Under the pieces are notes generated by a model. That model was given only the letters and a program-made list of their open reading frames with translations, was not told the DNA's origin and searched no databases. DNA of 25,332 bases from a virus, in the IMG/VR virus record IMGVR_UViG_3300033148_001691, positions 1 to 25,332 of that record, one strand, 5' to 3'. A program made the position numbers and the translations under genes. Position 1 is the stretch's first letter. The number at the start of each line of letters is the position of its first letter. Shown one piece after another: positions 7,074 to 14,756 of the stretch.

Positions 7074-9347
7074 CTAGCCGAGTTCTGCCGCCAGCCGCTC
7101 CTCAAAGGCGCGGGTGTCCTGGGTGATCTTGATGACCAGGAAGTCCAGGGGCTTCTGCGTGGCCAGTCCGATCCGCATGACCATCTGCCCGGCGAAGATC
7201 AACTCGATGGGGTTGACGGCGTCGGAGACGTCGACAAAGAACGATTCCGCAGGTGTGTCTCCGCGGAACGCCTCCACCCCGAACTGGATCAGCAGGAACG
7301 CGTCAGCGGCCCTCTTGGCCTCCATGCGGAGACGCCGGTCGTTGTTCCGGTGCTTGACGAACAGGAGCCCCTGCTTGAGCGACTGCGCGATGAAGATCAC
7401 GCCACGACGCTCGGGAATGCTGGGGAAGTTGCCGTTGGACTTGAGCGTGCGGCTGCCATCGACGTGGATCGGACTGCCGTTGATCGTGGTGATCGGGTTG
7501 ATCCTCGACGGGTAGACGACGTCGCGCTTGCGCTCGTCCTTGGTCTCGTCGCTCTCAAAGCCCAGGACACCAAACAGGCGCCCACGCTCGACGTTGGCCG
7601 GTGCCTGGTAGACGCCACCGGGCAGGCTAGCATCGGTGCGCGCATACATGCCGATGATGTGACCTTCGGGCGGAACGACGATGCGCTCCGCGGGTCCGAA
7701 GACAGCCGTGGACGGGTTGAGGATCTCCACCCTGGGCCAGTAGATGGCCGCGAACTCCGACGCGTTGACCAGGAGCGCGGTGGTCTCCACGTAGGTCTTG
7801 ATCCCCTGTTCGTCCAACCCGGCCGGGGGGCCCAGCACAGCGAAGCACGACTCGGCTCGTTGAACCTCGCAGTACTGAAGCATCGTGTTGTGGACCGCAC
7901 TGGTAGCACGACCGGGGACGGAGACCAGGGTGATGTTGTCCACCAGGTCGAAGGCGAACAGCCCAGTGTCCCCGGCGTCACTGCCAGTGAAGTCGGAATC
8001 GACCAGGCCCACCAGGCCATCGTCGGCCAGCAACCATGTCGAGTAGGTTCCCAACGCGGGCGAGTCGGCCGGCGGGGTCGCGGGGCTGCTCAGGTCGGTG
8101 ACGATGATCAACTTGGAGTTGGCGTCGATGAACGCCTCCACGTAGCGTTCATCCAGGGCGTCCATGGACAGGTTGGGCCAGACCTCCTGGGTGCTAGTCC
8201 CCTTGACGATCCGAAGGTTGAACCTATCCGCGTCACTGCTGCTGGCCGCTTCGATGAGAATCGAGTGACTGTTGATCCAGGTGCCCGGCGTCTTGCCCGC
8301 CACCGTGATCGTGTTGGAGACTGCCGCGGCAGACCCATTGATGGTGATCGGCAGCGCCCCGGTGAAGATCCCCAACGCAGTCGTGGCCGCAGTGATCTCC
8401 ACCTCGCCAGCTACGCCCGTCGTGACTCCAGTGAGGCGCAGGACGCCAGCCACTGCAACGGCAGTGCCCGCAGACAGAGGCAGCGCGGTCAGCAACGCTG
8501 CAAGCTCCACCGCGGTCACAGCATCGATCAGCGCGACATTGCCGGTGCCGTTGGTGGTGCCGGAGGTCATGTTGAGCTTGCCGGCGCTGATAGCGGTCGA
8601 GGAGGCATCGATCAACAGGGCTGCGCCGGTTCCCTTGGCGTCGGAGAAAACTCGGACCGCACCGGCGACATCTTCGGCACCAATCCCGATGCCATCGCGA
8701 TTGATGAAGTTGACCAACTCCTGCGTGGTCGCAGCACCGATGGCGCCGATCAGCGGGTCGGTGTCGGTGAACGTGATCGTCCGCAGAATGTCCAGAACTC
8801 CGGTGATCTTGTCAGCGACACGGTAGACCAACGTGTCGCCGTTGGTCAGCGCGTAGGGGGTCGAGTTCGCTGCCAGGTTGAGAGCCGACGTCGCCGCCAA
8901 GGTCAACGTGTCTGGCCCGGTGTTGTCGATGTCCACCACCAAGTCTTGGCCAGGCAGCAACGTGAACGGACCGGCGACCGAGTCCAAGGTGGCCGGTGCG
9001 GCTGCACCTCCCCGGTCGGGGATGTTCTGCGTGCCAGCCACGGCGGTCTGGGTGCCGTTGTCGAGGATGTCCGTGTAGTGGACAACGCGACTGGTCCAGA
9101 CCGCGGTCGCCCCATTCAGGAACGCACCCTGTACTGCCATGGGGAGGTCTGAGTTGGCGATGAATCCACCATAGGTGTCCACCCACCCATCCCAGGAGGT
9201 GTGGAACTGCGGCACCCGAACGGGCCCACGCTCGGTCACGCCCTCAAAGGCAGCGACCGACGTCTCCACGCCAGGGATGTTCCTGATCGAAGGCGGTTCC
9301 TCGACAACGACGATCTTCGACGCGAGGAGCAGGTTGGATGCGGGCAT
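7074..9347 (-). CDS. Tail sheath protein with large surface insertion (757 aa)
   Basis: The contractile sheath subunit. The N-terminal region (IVVVEEPPSIRNIPGVETSV, FEGVTERGPVRVPQFHTSWD, AVQGAFLNGATAVWTSRVVH) and C-terminal region (~625-757: SPIHVDGSRTLKSNGNFPSI, RRGVIFIAQSLKQGLLFVKH, LIQFGVEAFRGDTPAESFFV, INPIELIF-type strand NPIELIFAGQMVMRIG) are characteristic of the family, including the conserved 'V.R...yi..sl..g......p.n...w' type helix. At 757 residues it is longer than many sheaths. The excess is residues ~118-345, tandem small beta/alpha modules (LLPGQDLVVDIDNTGPDTLT ... AATTQELVNFINRDGI ... VFSDAKGTGAALLID) probably exposed on the tail surface. GGAGGA precedes the ATG. Confidence 0.88.
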   Translation of the reverse strand: MPASNLLLASKIVVVEEPPSIRNIPGVETSVAAFEGVTERGPVRVPQFHTSWDGWVDTYGGFIANSDLPMAVQGAFLNGATAVWTSRVVHYTDILDNGTQTAVAGTQNIPDRGGAAAPATLDSVAGPFTLLPGQDLVVDIDNTGPDTLTLAATSALNLAANSTPYALTNGDTLVYRVADKITGVLDILRTITFTDTDPLIGAIGAATTQELVNFINRDGIGIGAEDVAGAVRVFSDAKGTGAALLIDASSTAISAGKLNMTSGTTNGTGNVALIDAVTAVELAALLTALPLSAGTAVAVAGVLRLTGVTTGVAGEVEITAATTALGIFTGALPITINGSAAAVSNTITVAGKTPGTWINSHSILIEAASSSDADRFNLRIVKGTSTQEVWPNLSMDALDERYVEAFIDANSKLIIVTDLSSPATPPADSPALGTYSTWLLADDGLVGLVDSDFTGSDAGDTGLFAFDLVDNITLVSVPGRATSAVHNTMLQYCEVQRAESCFAVLGPPAGLDEQGIKTYVETTALLVNASEFAAIYWPRVEILNPSTAVFGPAERIVVPPEGHIIGMYARTDASLPGGVYQAPANVERGRLFGVLGFESDETKDERKRDVVYPSRINPITTINGSPIHVDGSRTLKSNGNFPSIPERRGVIFIAQSLKQGLLFVKHRNNDRRLRMEAKRAADAFLLIQFGVEAFRGDTPAESFFVDVSDAVNPIELIFAGQMVMRIGLATQKPLDFLVIKITQDTRAFEERLAAELG

Positions 9348-9376
9348 GGAGAGTCCTCCCTAGTTGCGTGTGCTTG

Positions 9377-9598
9377 CTAGCCGACGACCCGCAGGGTCGC
9401 GCGACCCTTGGACGGATTGAGCGCCGCTTTGACCTCGGCGCACAGGAGGGTGTCCGCGTGGACCTCTTGGGTTTCCAGCGAGAGCATGGTCAACGCCTCC
9501 GGCTTGCCGGCGCCGTTGCCCCCAGGAGCATTCTTGAACGTGGGATGTTCCAGGTTGAAAACCCGCATCCGTCGCTGGAGATTCTTCAGCTTGACCAT
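9377..9598 (-). CDS. Small protein preceding the sheath (73 aa)
   Basis: ATG with GGAGG upstream and first in the segment behind the candidate promoter. The basic, strand-rich N-terminus (MVKLKNLQRRMRVFNLEHPT) is followed by a Gly-rich loop (PGGNGAGKPE) and beta/helix segments (MLSLETQEVHADTLLCAEVK, RATLRVVG). Genes of this size often precede the sheath in contractile-tail clusters, but I cannot name its family. Possibly a sheath or terminator accessory protein. Located 29 bases before the sheath start. Confidence 0.65.
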   Translation of the reverse strand: MVKLKNLQRRMRVFNLEHPTFKNAPGGNGAGKPEALTMLSLETQEVHADTLLCAEVKAALNPSKGRATLRVVG

Positions 9599-9691
9599 GT
9601 GGTCCTCCGCTGTGTTGCAGTCTTCGTCAGGAGTCTAACAGAGCGCACTCGGGGCTGTCGAGAGCCCTCTGTGTTGTCTACCCGCGTTGAA
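9599..9691 (-). promoter_or_regulatory. Candidate promoter of the sheath/tube segment
   Basis: On the minus strand, TCGACA (9661-9656), an 18-base spacer and TAGACT (9637-9632) make a sigma70/SigA-like promoter, with a predicted start near 9625, ~27 bases before the ATG at 9598. The same -10 hexamer and nearly the same -35 occur at 13626-13654. An inverted repeat GGGCT/AGCCC overlaps the -35, and the palindromic element lies just upstream. This would give the high-copy sheath and tube genes their own promoter. Confidence 0.5.
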
Positions 9692-9709
9692 TTATGCGGG
9701 ACCGCATAA
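9692..9709. repeat. Palindromic element copy 3 (18 bp, one central mismatch)
   Basis: TTATGCGGGACCGCATAA has perfect 8-bp arms with a non-pairing G/A at the centre instead of T/A. The only change falls in the centre, or in the loop if folded as RNA, so the arms are what is conserved. It sits 3 bases after the terminator gene stop and ~30 bp upstream of the candidate sheath promoter. Confidence 0.88.
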
Positions 9710-9712
9710 CCA

Positions 9713-10636
9713 TTACGGGATGGGCTCCTGGGTGATGATGGTTTGGTCTGCACCGCGCGACTCAGAGACCTTGGCCGCAATGGTCTGCACGCCCCGCAGC
9801 ACCAGAGCGCCGGTGAACTGGGCGAAGCCAGAGCGTGTCGTGTTGACTGAGAAGTTGGCTCGCTGCTCCCAGACCGGATTGATCTCGATTGAGATGACCC
9901 CGTTGGCTTTGTCGCTGCCATCCATAGGGATCTCCAGGAACGAAGTCCGATCAAGGTAGCGGGTCAATGCCTCCCACAAGTTCATCGCCTCTCCCTTGGT
10001 CTTGGCTACACCGACGTAGCTGTAGTCGAGACGGACCGTCACGGGCTGGTGGTAGTTGTCGAACTCGGCACCGCCTGGGCTGCCGGCCAGGGTCTCGATA
10101 GCGAAGCGTCCGTTGATCCGATAGAAGGGGTCTTCGACTACGGTTGGACCCAGAACTTGCAGGCTAGGCTCACCGGACTGCACCTCCTGCTCCGCAGCGG
10201 CGCTGGCCACGTCCACATACTCGGGGTGCATGTTGTGATGGGTGTTCTCCAGAACCGTGCGGCGTAGCTCAGCGACCAGCGTCCTAGTGATCACCAGGAC
10301 TGCACAGTCCTCCGACGTAGCCTTGTCCCGCTCCGTAGCGATCCTGGGTCGGCGGTAGGTGAACGCGGCCAGCAGGGTGGTCGGTTCGGGAGGACCAGAG
10401 GCGGGTACGTTCTCCACCGTGACGTCCGCAGCCCCCAGGACTCCCCCCGGAGTCAGGGCGATGATCTTGGTCGCGTCTACAACACCAGCCTCCAGCGCCG
10501 ACACACCACCAAAGAGGACGTTGACCGTGCCTCCGCTGGCGATGTCATTGAACCCCGTACCGATGATGGTCACGAAGGTCTCTCCGAGCGAGAGTCCTCC
10601 GGCAGGAGTGACTGAAGTGATCGTCGGTGCTGCCAC
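9713..10636 (-). CDS. Tail terminator candidate fused to an N-terminal IPT/TIG domain (307 aa)
   Basis: Residues ~3-94 (APTITSVTPAGGLSLGETFV, TIIGTGFND, VNVLFGGVSA, ADVTVENVP, AFTYRRP) form a clear IPT/TIG immunoglobulin-like domain. The rest (~95-307) is an alpha/beta region (VTRTLVAELRRTVLENTHH-like helix, YHQPVTVRLDYSYVGVAKTK, LWEALTRYLDRTSFLEIP, SGFAQFTGALVLRGVQTI). By length and position after the completion protein and before the sheath, it is the likely tail terminator that caps tube and sheath. Ig-like additions to virion proteins often help weak binding to cell surfaces. GTG start overlaps the previous stop; the stop is 3 bases before a palindromic element. Confidence 0.6.
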   Translation of the reverse strand: MAAPTITSVTPAGGLSLGETFVTIIGTGFNDIASGGTVNVLFGGVSALEAGVVDATKIIALTPGGVLGAADVTVENVPASGPPEPTTLLAAFTYRRPRIATERDKATSEDCAVLVITRTLVAELRRTVLENTHHNMHPEYVDVASAAAEQEVQSGEPSLQVLGPTVVEDPFYRINGRFAIETLAGSPGGAEFDNYHQPVTVRLDYSYVGVAKTKGEAMNLWEALTRYLDRTSFLEIPMDGSDKANGVISIEINPVWEQRANFSVNTTRSGFAQFTGALVLRGVQTIAAKVSESRGADQTIITQEPIP

Positions 10637-11235
10637 TAGATCGGCCCTCCTCCGACGATGAACGCCTTGACGATGATGCGTTGAAGCTGTGGTCGGATCG
10701 CATCAACGGTCGGCTTGATGAATGGGCGCTTGGGCACTCCGGGATGGATGATCGTTCTCTTGTTTGCCCCGATGGGCTTGATTGTCCCGCCGGTCTTGAT
10801 GAACAGGAACAGGAACAGCTTGCGCATCTTGGCGGTGACTGCGATCACGAACGGCTTAGTACCGAACTCGTGGGCGATGGCAATGTTGACCGGATCCTCG
10901 CCATCGGCCCCTCTGCGGGTGCGGTGGACACCGACAAACGCTGCTTTGTTTCTCTTGTCCAGCGTAGTGGTGATCGACCCGAATAGGCTCGCTCCGGGAG
11001 TGATCAGCGGCTTGGTCCCCTTACGGAGCAGCTTAGTGATCGGGCTCAATGGCTTGAGAGGAACCCCTCCAGGAGCACTCTTCTTGAGACCCAGCTTGAT
11101 CTCCCGTTCAGCAAACAGGGCCGCGTTCTTCACGGCGATCCACTGGCGACCCTCGACACTCTGGACAGCATTCTGGAACCTCCGACGCGCTACGTCAAAA
11201 CCCCGCGTGTTCATTCCCAAAGCGAATCCGGCCAC
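10636..11235 (-). CDS. Tail completion / virion morphogenesis protein (Mu gpG / HK97 gp10-like, 199 aa)
   Basis: The overall pattern fits the phage virion morphogenesis family: helical start (FDVARRRFQNAVQSVE), a 'P.G...L.P.T..L' stretch (SAPGGVPLKPLSPITKLLRK), a GASLFGSITTTL turn, a strand VGVHR, then an 'IA.AHEFG' motif (NIAIAHEFGTKPFVIA), and a final 'GVPKRPFIKPTVDAI' that corresponds to the conserved 'iP.RPFl'. Family members complete the neck or tail end so that head and tail can join. GTG start; the last base of the stop overlaps the GTG of the terminator gene (TAGTG), implying coupled translation. An insert (MRKLFLFLFIKTGGTIKPIG) makes it a little longer than the shortest relatives. 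Confidence 0.7.
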   Translation of the reverse strand: MAGFALGMNTRGFDVARRRFQNAVQSVEGRQWIAVKNAALFAEREIKLGLKKSAPGGVPLKPLSPITKLLRKGTKPLITPGASLFGSITTTLDKRNKAAFVGVHRTRRGADGEDPVNIAIAHEFGTKPFVIAVTAKMRKLFLFLFIKTGGTIKPIGANKRTIIHPGVPKRPFIKPTVDAIRPQLQRIIVKAFIVGGGPI

Positions 11236-11252
11236 CTACTCGATCTCCCTTT

Positions 11253-11268
11253 TATGCGGTACCGCATA
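11253..11268. repeat. Palindromic element copy 2 (16 bp, perfect)
   Basis: TATGCGGTACCGCATA lies in the 36-base gap between the head-closure stop and the completion-protein start. It begins 3 bases after the stop and ends 4 bases before the GGGAG ribosome site (11248-11244) of the GTG at 11235, so it can act either as an operator or as an RNA hairpin next to the ribosome site. Confidence 0.9.
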
Positions 11269-11271
11269 GTC

Positions 11272-11787
11272 CTACGACTGCGCGGGCTGCCTCTGCTCCA
11301 ACATGATCTTGTAGATGCCAGAGCCAGTTGCCCCTGGCCGGACCTCGACCACATGAACTCCAGATCGGCCAGCGGCCTCAAAGTCCACCCTGACCACGCC
11401 CGTCTTGCTTTGCAATCGCAAGAGTCGGTCATTGGGTCTGATTCCAACCTGACCCGCGGTCAGCAGTCCCGCCTTGGACAACTCGCTGGTGGCGATAGTC
11501 AGCGTAAGGAAGCTCTCTGGTTCGTTCCCACTCGGGGTCTGGTTCTGCTCCTCAAAGGATCCAAACTTTGCCTTGCACTTGATCGAGGCAGTGGTCTCTG
11601 GCCGGACCCTCTCTCCGATCCCATCGGCGTCGTTGTCCTCCAGGAACGGCTCACCCATCAGATCGTCCATACCTGGGTTGCCCGGCTTGGCCGCGAGAAC
11701 GATGGCTGCGGCCTCATCGTAGAGGCCGAGCACCGCCACCTCTACCGCCTCACCGGAAACCGAGTAGCAAGGCTTGTAAAGGCCCAT
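11272..11787 (-). CDS. Probable head closure / neck protein (171 aa)
   Basis: Small, mixed beta protein (YSVSGEAVEVAVLGLYDEAA, SFLTLTIATSELSKAGLL, TGVVRVDFEAAGRSGVHVVE) with no recognised family signature. It lies between the connector and a gpG/gp10-like completion protein, exactly where siphovirus and myovirus clusters place the head-closure (stopper) protein. The assignment is therefore by synteny. The ATG at 11787 has GGGGAC just upstream. The stop lies 3 bases before the second palindromic element, a spacing also seen at the terminator gene. Confidence 0.5.
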   Translation of the reverse strand: MGLYKPCYSVSGEAVEVAVLGLYDEAAAIVLAAKPGNPGMDDLMGEPFLEDNDADGIGERVRPETTASIKCKAKFGSFEEQNQTPSGNEPESFLTLTIATSELSKAGLLTAGQVGIRPNDRLLRLQSKTGVVRVDFEAAGRSGVHVVEVRPGATGSGIYKIMLEQRQPAQS

Positions 11788-11828
11788 CTACGTCCCCACA
11801 TTCTCCTTGGGCTTGTCCTTCCACCCAC

Positions 11829-12989
11829 TCATACCGCTGCCATCCGTGGAGGTCTCTTATATGCCATCAAGATGTTGTCGATCTCTGAATCCCCGGTGAG
11901 TCCACCCTTGAGCCAGATGTTCTGGAGCTTGATCGTCGTCGTGTCTTCCTTATCGCTGACGATCCGATACTTGTTTTTCATGTTCAACTTCTCGCAGATG
12001 TCGGCGTCAAGCAAGAGATCGCGCTGGACCAGTCGGCACGTAACCTGACGGATCAAGAGCGGCGTAGATCCGAACGGAGAGCCATCTGGATCCGTGTAGC
12101 CAAACACTCCCTGAAGGTGGACGTTGAGCCGGCCCCAGGGGAAGACATGCGGGGCTGGGAACAGACCGGATGCCACCGTCTCCACAATACGTGACTGGAG
12201 GAACGCGATCCTCGGGGCCTCTCGGTCGTCGGGTTGGGTCATCCCTGAGAGGTGTCGGTTGTAGACCCGGACCAGACCCAGGTCTATCTCGGTCAGGCCG
12301 GGATTGAGGAGCCCCTGTAGCTCGATCTCCAGCTTGTCCAGCCGGATGACTGGGATGCCCAGGTGGAGCACCTTGGTGCCACTGGCGAAGCTCCCACCGG
12401 CTCTGAACCCGCCCTTGCCATCGACCATGAACTTGACCGGGTCGGTGAACGTACGCGGCACGAACCAGCGCCCAGTGACCTTCTCGACGTAGCGCGTGGC
12501 GAGGAAGATCAGATTTTGGATGCGCGCGTCGGTAATCGGAGGGTCTGGGAACTCGGGGGCAACGAATCCCTCATTGCGAACGTCAGCCACAGAGCAGTAA
12601 GCATCGGGGGTGGTCCCCGATGCCTCCTTGACGAAGAACTCTTCCTCCAGATGTTCGATGGGGCTGAGTGAGTTCTGCTGAAACTCCCACTCGATCTTGT
12701 GGTCCCCAACTGGCTCTGCGAGATCGACCGTGTAGGGGGCGAAGTAGTGGCCGACACCGAGACGATGCCCCAGCGGATCGGCCTGCGTCGGATCTAGAAC
12801 GAAGAACGTCCCGGCCGTGGTCGGGAAGACCTGGACCGGGACCGCCCTCTTGGCCGGTGTGGAGATGTCGAAGACCCTGAACCGCAACACCGCGACGTCG
12901 GTGAGCACTTGAGGCAATCCAACGGCGGTGTAGAGGTCAAGAACCGGATTGCTTGCACTACTTGATTCGCCACGAGCCAGTGAAGGCAT
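11829..12989 (-). CDS. Head-tail adaptor (gp6-like connector) with N-terminal beta domain (386 aa)
   Basis: Residues ~130-190 (AYCSVADVRNEGF, DARIQNLIFLATRYVEKVTG, RWFVPRTF) have the typical start of gp6/gp15-type head-tail connector proteins: 'aDVr..g......d..I..lI..At..ve..tgR.F'. These assemble as a ring below the portal. The C-terminal part (VTCRLVQRDLLLDADICEKL ... NILMAYKRPPRM) contains the helical end expected for the family. Residues ~1-125 are an extra beta-sandwich-like domain (AVLRFRVFD ... GVGHYFAPYTVDLAEPVGDH ... EEFFVKE), found in some phage proteins but unusual for minimal connectors. AGGAG precedes the ATG. Its place ahead of closure, completion and terminator genes fits the role. 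Confidence 0.65.
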   Translation of the reverse strand: MPSLARGESSSASNPVLDLYTAVGLPQVLTDVAVLRFRVFDISTPAKRAVPVQVFPTTAGTFFVLDPTQADPLGHRLGVGHYFAPYTVDLAEPVGDHKIEWEFQQNSLSPIEHLEEEFFVKEASGTTPDAYCSVADVRNEGFVAPEFPDPPITDARIQNLIFLATRYVEKVTGRWFVPRTFTDPVKFMVDGKGGFRAGGSFASGTKVLHLGIPVIRLDKLEIELQGLLNPGLTEIDLGLVRVYNRHLSGMTQPDDREAPRIAFLQSRIVETVASGLFPAPHVFPWGRLNVHLQGVFGYTDPDGSPFGSTPLLIRQVTCRLVQRDLLLDADICEKLNMKNKYRIVSDKEDTTTIKLQNIWLKGGLTGDSEIDNILMAYKRPPRMAAV

Positions 12990-12998
12990 GAACTGCTC

Positions 12999-13304
12999 CT
13001 ACTTGACCTTCTTCTTAGCCGCAGACTTCCGCTGCTTCCGGGCCTTCTTCGGGGGAGTTTCGTCGGCCACGTTCTGACCCTGGGCCAGCGACGCGTTCGC
13101 CTTGTTGAACTCCTCGATCGCCTGAACTTGGATCGCGAAGTTCGGGTGAGTCTGAGTGGCAATCAGAAACTCACGTACCCCGTTGGCGTCTCGGATCGCG
13201 GTCCCCTTGAACGTCGCGCCGTCCCAGACCTCTGCGATCAACATGACCTGAACCGGGGTGAGAGCCCGCATGATCGCTTCGTGGTCCTCGTTGGTGATCT
13301 TCAT
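12999..13304 (-). CDS. Unknown 101-aa protein with basic Lys-rich tail
   Basis: Residues 1-70 are mixed helix/strand (DHEAIMRALTPVQVMLIAEV, GVREFLIATQTHPNFAIQVQ). The last ~20 are strongly basic (PPKKARKQRKSAAKKKVK), as in the partial gene at the right edge of the window. The tail suggests contact with DNA or with acidic surfaces, as near a head portal, but this is inference. The leader contains TTAGAG twice. ATG start at 13304; the gene is followed nine bases later by the connector gene. Confidence 0.65.
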   Translation of the reverse strand: MKITNEDHEAIMRALTPVQVMLIAEVWDGATFKGTAIRDANGVREFLIATQTHPNFAIQVQAIEEFNKANASLAQGQNVADETPPKKARKQRKSAAKKKVK

Positions 13305-13343
13305 CCTCTAATCCTCTCTTGCTCTAATTGGTAAGCCCTAGGG

Positions 13344-13598
13344 CTAGCTGATGCTCTCCGCGGTGTTGATCGCAGCCTCACGCGCGGCGTAGAACTCCGA
13401 GACAGTCATGGCCTTCTCGGCCGTGGTCAAGTCGCGCTGAGGTGGATCGGCGACGCCGACACCACTCTGGTTGTACCCTTGGATGGTCGCGTCGGCGCCG
13501 TCGTCGAGGTTGTAGCTCTCGACCATCAACCTGAGCGGGGCCCCGTTGCCCCCGGTCACCCTCCACATACAACTTCCGGGCTTGATCTGCTTGGCCAT
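13344..13598 (-). CDS. Unknown 84-aa protein
   Basis: ATG with AGGAGG upstream; first gene after the candidate promoter at 13626-13654. The N-terminal part looks beta (PGSCMWRVTGGNGAPLRLMV) and is followed by a helical C-terminus (AEKAMTVSEFYAAREAAINTA). No family recognised. Position before the head-tail joining genes and a strong ribosome site suggest a stoichiometric virion or assembly component. The stop codon lies within a 12-bp palindrome, AGCCCTAGGGCT (13334-13345). Confidence 0.65.
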   Translation of the reverse strand: MAKQIKPGSCMWRVTGGNGAPLRLMVESYNLDDGADATIQGYNQSGVGVADPPQRDLTTAEKAMTVSEFYAAREAAINTAESIS

Positions 13599-13655
13599 GA
13601 TTGTCCTCCTGGGTGTTCGGAATGCAGTCTAGCAACTGCCAGCTAGCTGGTCGAC
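13599..13655 (-). promoter_or_regulatory. Candidate promoter before the 84-aa gene
   Basis: On the minus strand, TCGACC (13654-13649), a 17-base spacer and TAGACT (13631-13626) form a sigma70/SigA-like promoter (TTGACN and TANNNT consensus). The predicted transcript start near 13619 leaves a ~20-base leader that includes AGGAGG. A 12-bp palindrome CCAGCTAGCTGG (13639-13650) lies inside the spacer and could be an operator. The nearly identical arrangement at 9632-9661 supports the call. Confidence 0.45.
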
Positions 13656-14756
13656 CTAGGTGATCTCGCCGAGTTCGATGGAGAAGTGCTTGAGTCCTCC
13701 GGCGTTGAGTTCCGCCAGGAGGAATCCCTTGTTGCCAGTCCCGACCGCGAACGCCCACTGACCATCAGCGGTCAACGTCGAGAAGTCTCCGGTCACCGGG
13801 GCAGCCCCGGCCAGTGCGATCTTGGTCTTCTGGTCTGCGAGCTTGGCAAGTGTCACCGCCCCGGCGTTGATCTCAGCCGTGTCGACGGCATTGTCTCCGA
13901 TCTTCGCGTTGGTGACCGCGTTGGTCCCAAGCTCAGCCGAGGTGACGGCAAGGGCTGCGATCTTGGCCGTGGTGACCGCAAGGGCTGCGATCTCCGCAGT
14001 CCCAACACCGAGTGCCTTGATCCTCGCTTGGTCTGCGTTGACCTCCAAGGTGGCGTCGTCGGGGATCCAGTCGAGAGTGTCTCCGGTCTTGGTGAGCGCG
14101 GCCCCCGCGGTGATCTGGCCAAGACCGGAGACGCGAGCAAACGTCAGCGTCGTGGTGTCGACGGTAATGGGATCGTTCGTGGTGAGCAAGAATCCCTTGT
14201 CACCGTTCGCCGTCCCCTCGTCGGCCCAAACGTAGAGACCCGCCGAGACCTCTGCATCGTCGTCTGCATCGGTGGCCCGAGTCAGTACGAACGCCACGCC
14301 CCCGGTCCCCTCCGTGGTGACCTCGTAGAGCCCGTTGTCGGCCCCGGTGACCTGGTTCTTGACCAGGATCCGGTCACCCAGGACGGTGGCGACCCCGTCG
14401 ACCGTGAGCACCCCCACCGCGTCCGCGGTCAGCGTCTTCCCGACCTTCGACCCGGCCGCGGTAACCGCGGGCAGTGCTGCATCGGTCGCAACGCGTGCGG
14501 AATCCTTGGCGTCCCTGGCCCCAGCGACCTGGGAGTCCACGTATGCCTGGCTCGTCGCCATACCAGATCCGCCGGGGGTCGCCGGAACGGCGAGGTCACC
14601 GCTGCCGTCGCGTTGTGCGATCAGGTCCGCGGTGGCTCCGGTCCCGAATGCCTTCTCGGCCAGGGCTGAGGACTCCGTGCCCATGAGGGTGCCGTTGGTG
14701 CCGGGGCTGTGATCGGCCGCCGAGTTGAGTCCGTGTTGCATCATGTGACCGGCCAT
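13656..14756 (-). CDS. Tail fibre protein, paralogue of the 477-aa fibre (366 aa)
   Basis: Strong ribosome site (AAAGGAGGT) before ATG. The N-terminus is His/Met-rich (MAGHMMQHGLNSAADHSPGT), which may be a baseplate- or partner-attachment tail. Residues ~60-206 hold the same core as the 477-aa fibre (ATSQAYVDSQVAGARDAKDS, LGDRILVKNQ, DNGLYEVT, FVLTRATDADDDAEVSAGLY, GDKGFLLTTNDPITV). Residues ~252-307 are five to six ~9-10 residue repeats (GTAEIAALAVTTAKIAALAV, TNAVTNAKIGDNAV), a rod of short trimeric turns. The C-terminal ~50 residues (WAFAVGTGNKGFLLAELNAG ... HFSIELGEIT) look like a tip domain weakly similar to the end of the 1241-aa fibre. Last fibre gene before the joining proteins. Confidence 0.75.
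   Translation of the reverse strand: MAGHMMQHGLNSAADHSPGTNGTLMGTESSALAEKAFGTGATADLIAQRDGSGDLAVPATPGGSGMATSQAYVDSQVAGARDAKDSARVATDAALPAVTAAGSKVGKTLTADAVGVLTVDGVATVLGDRILVKNQVTGADNGLYEVTTEGTGGVAFVLTRATDADDDAEVSAGLYVWADEGTANGDKGFLLTTNDPITVDTTTLTFARVSGLGQITAGAALTKTGDTLDWIPDDATLEVNADQARIKALGVGTAEIAALAVTTAKIAALAVTSAELGTNAVTNAKIGDNAVDTAEINAGAVTLAKLADQKTKIALAGAAPVTGDFSTLTADGQWAFAVGTGNKGFLLAELNAGGLKHFSIELGEIT

Noticed and set aside
7064-7074. Terminator hairpin after the sheath gene (GGGCT-G-AGCCC)
   Set aside because: The loop is too small to form with the full stem, there is no T-run, and the tube gene starts only 35 bases on.
7350-9152. Long plus-strand open frame (600 codons) opposite the sheath gene, and similar ones at 3152-3793 and 5008-5763
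   Set aside because: They are antisense shadows caused by GC-rich codon bias. They lie fully inside well-recognised minus-strand genes, have low-complexity Arg/Gly/Asp translations and no ribosome-site pattern.
13334-13345. AGCCCTAGGGCT palindrome at the stop of the 84-aa gene as another regulatory family member
   Set aside because: Different sequence from the four-copy element, found once, and partly formed by the stop codon. Left as a note in the gene entry.
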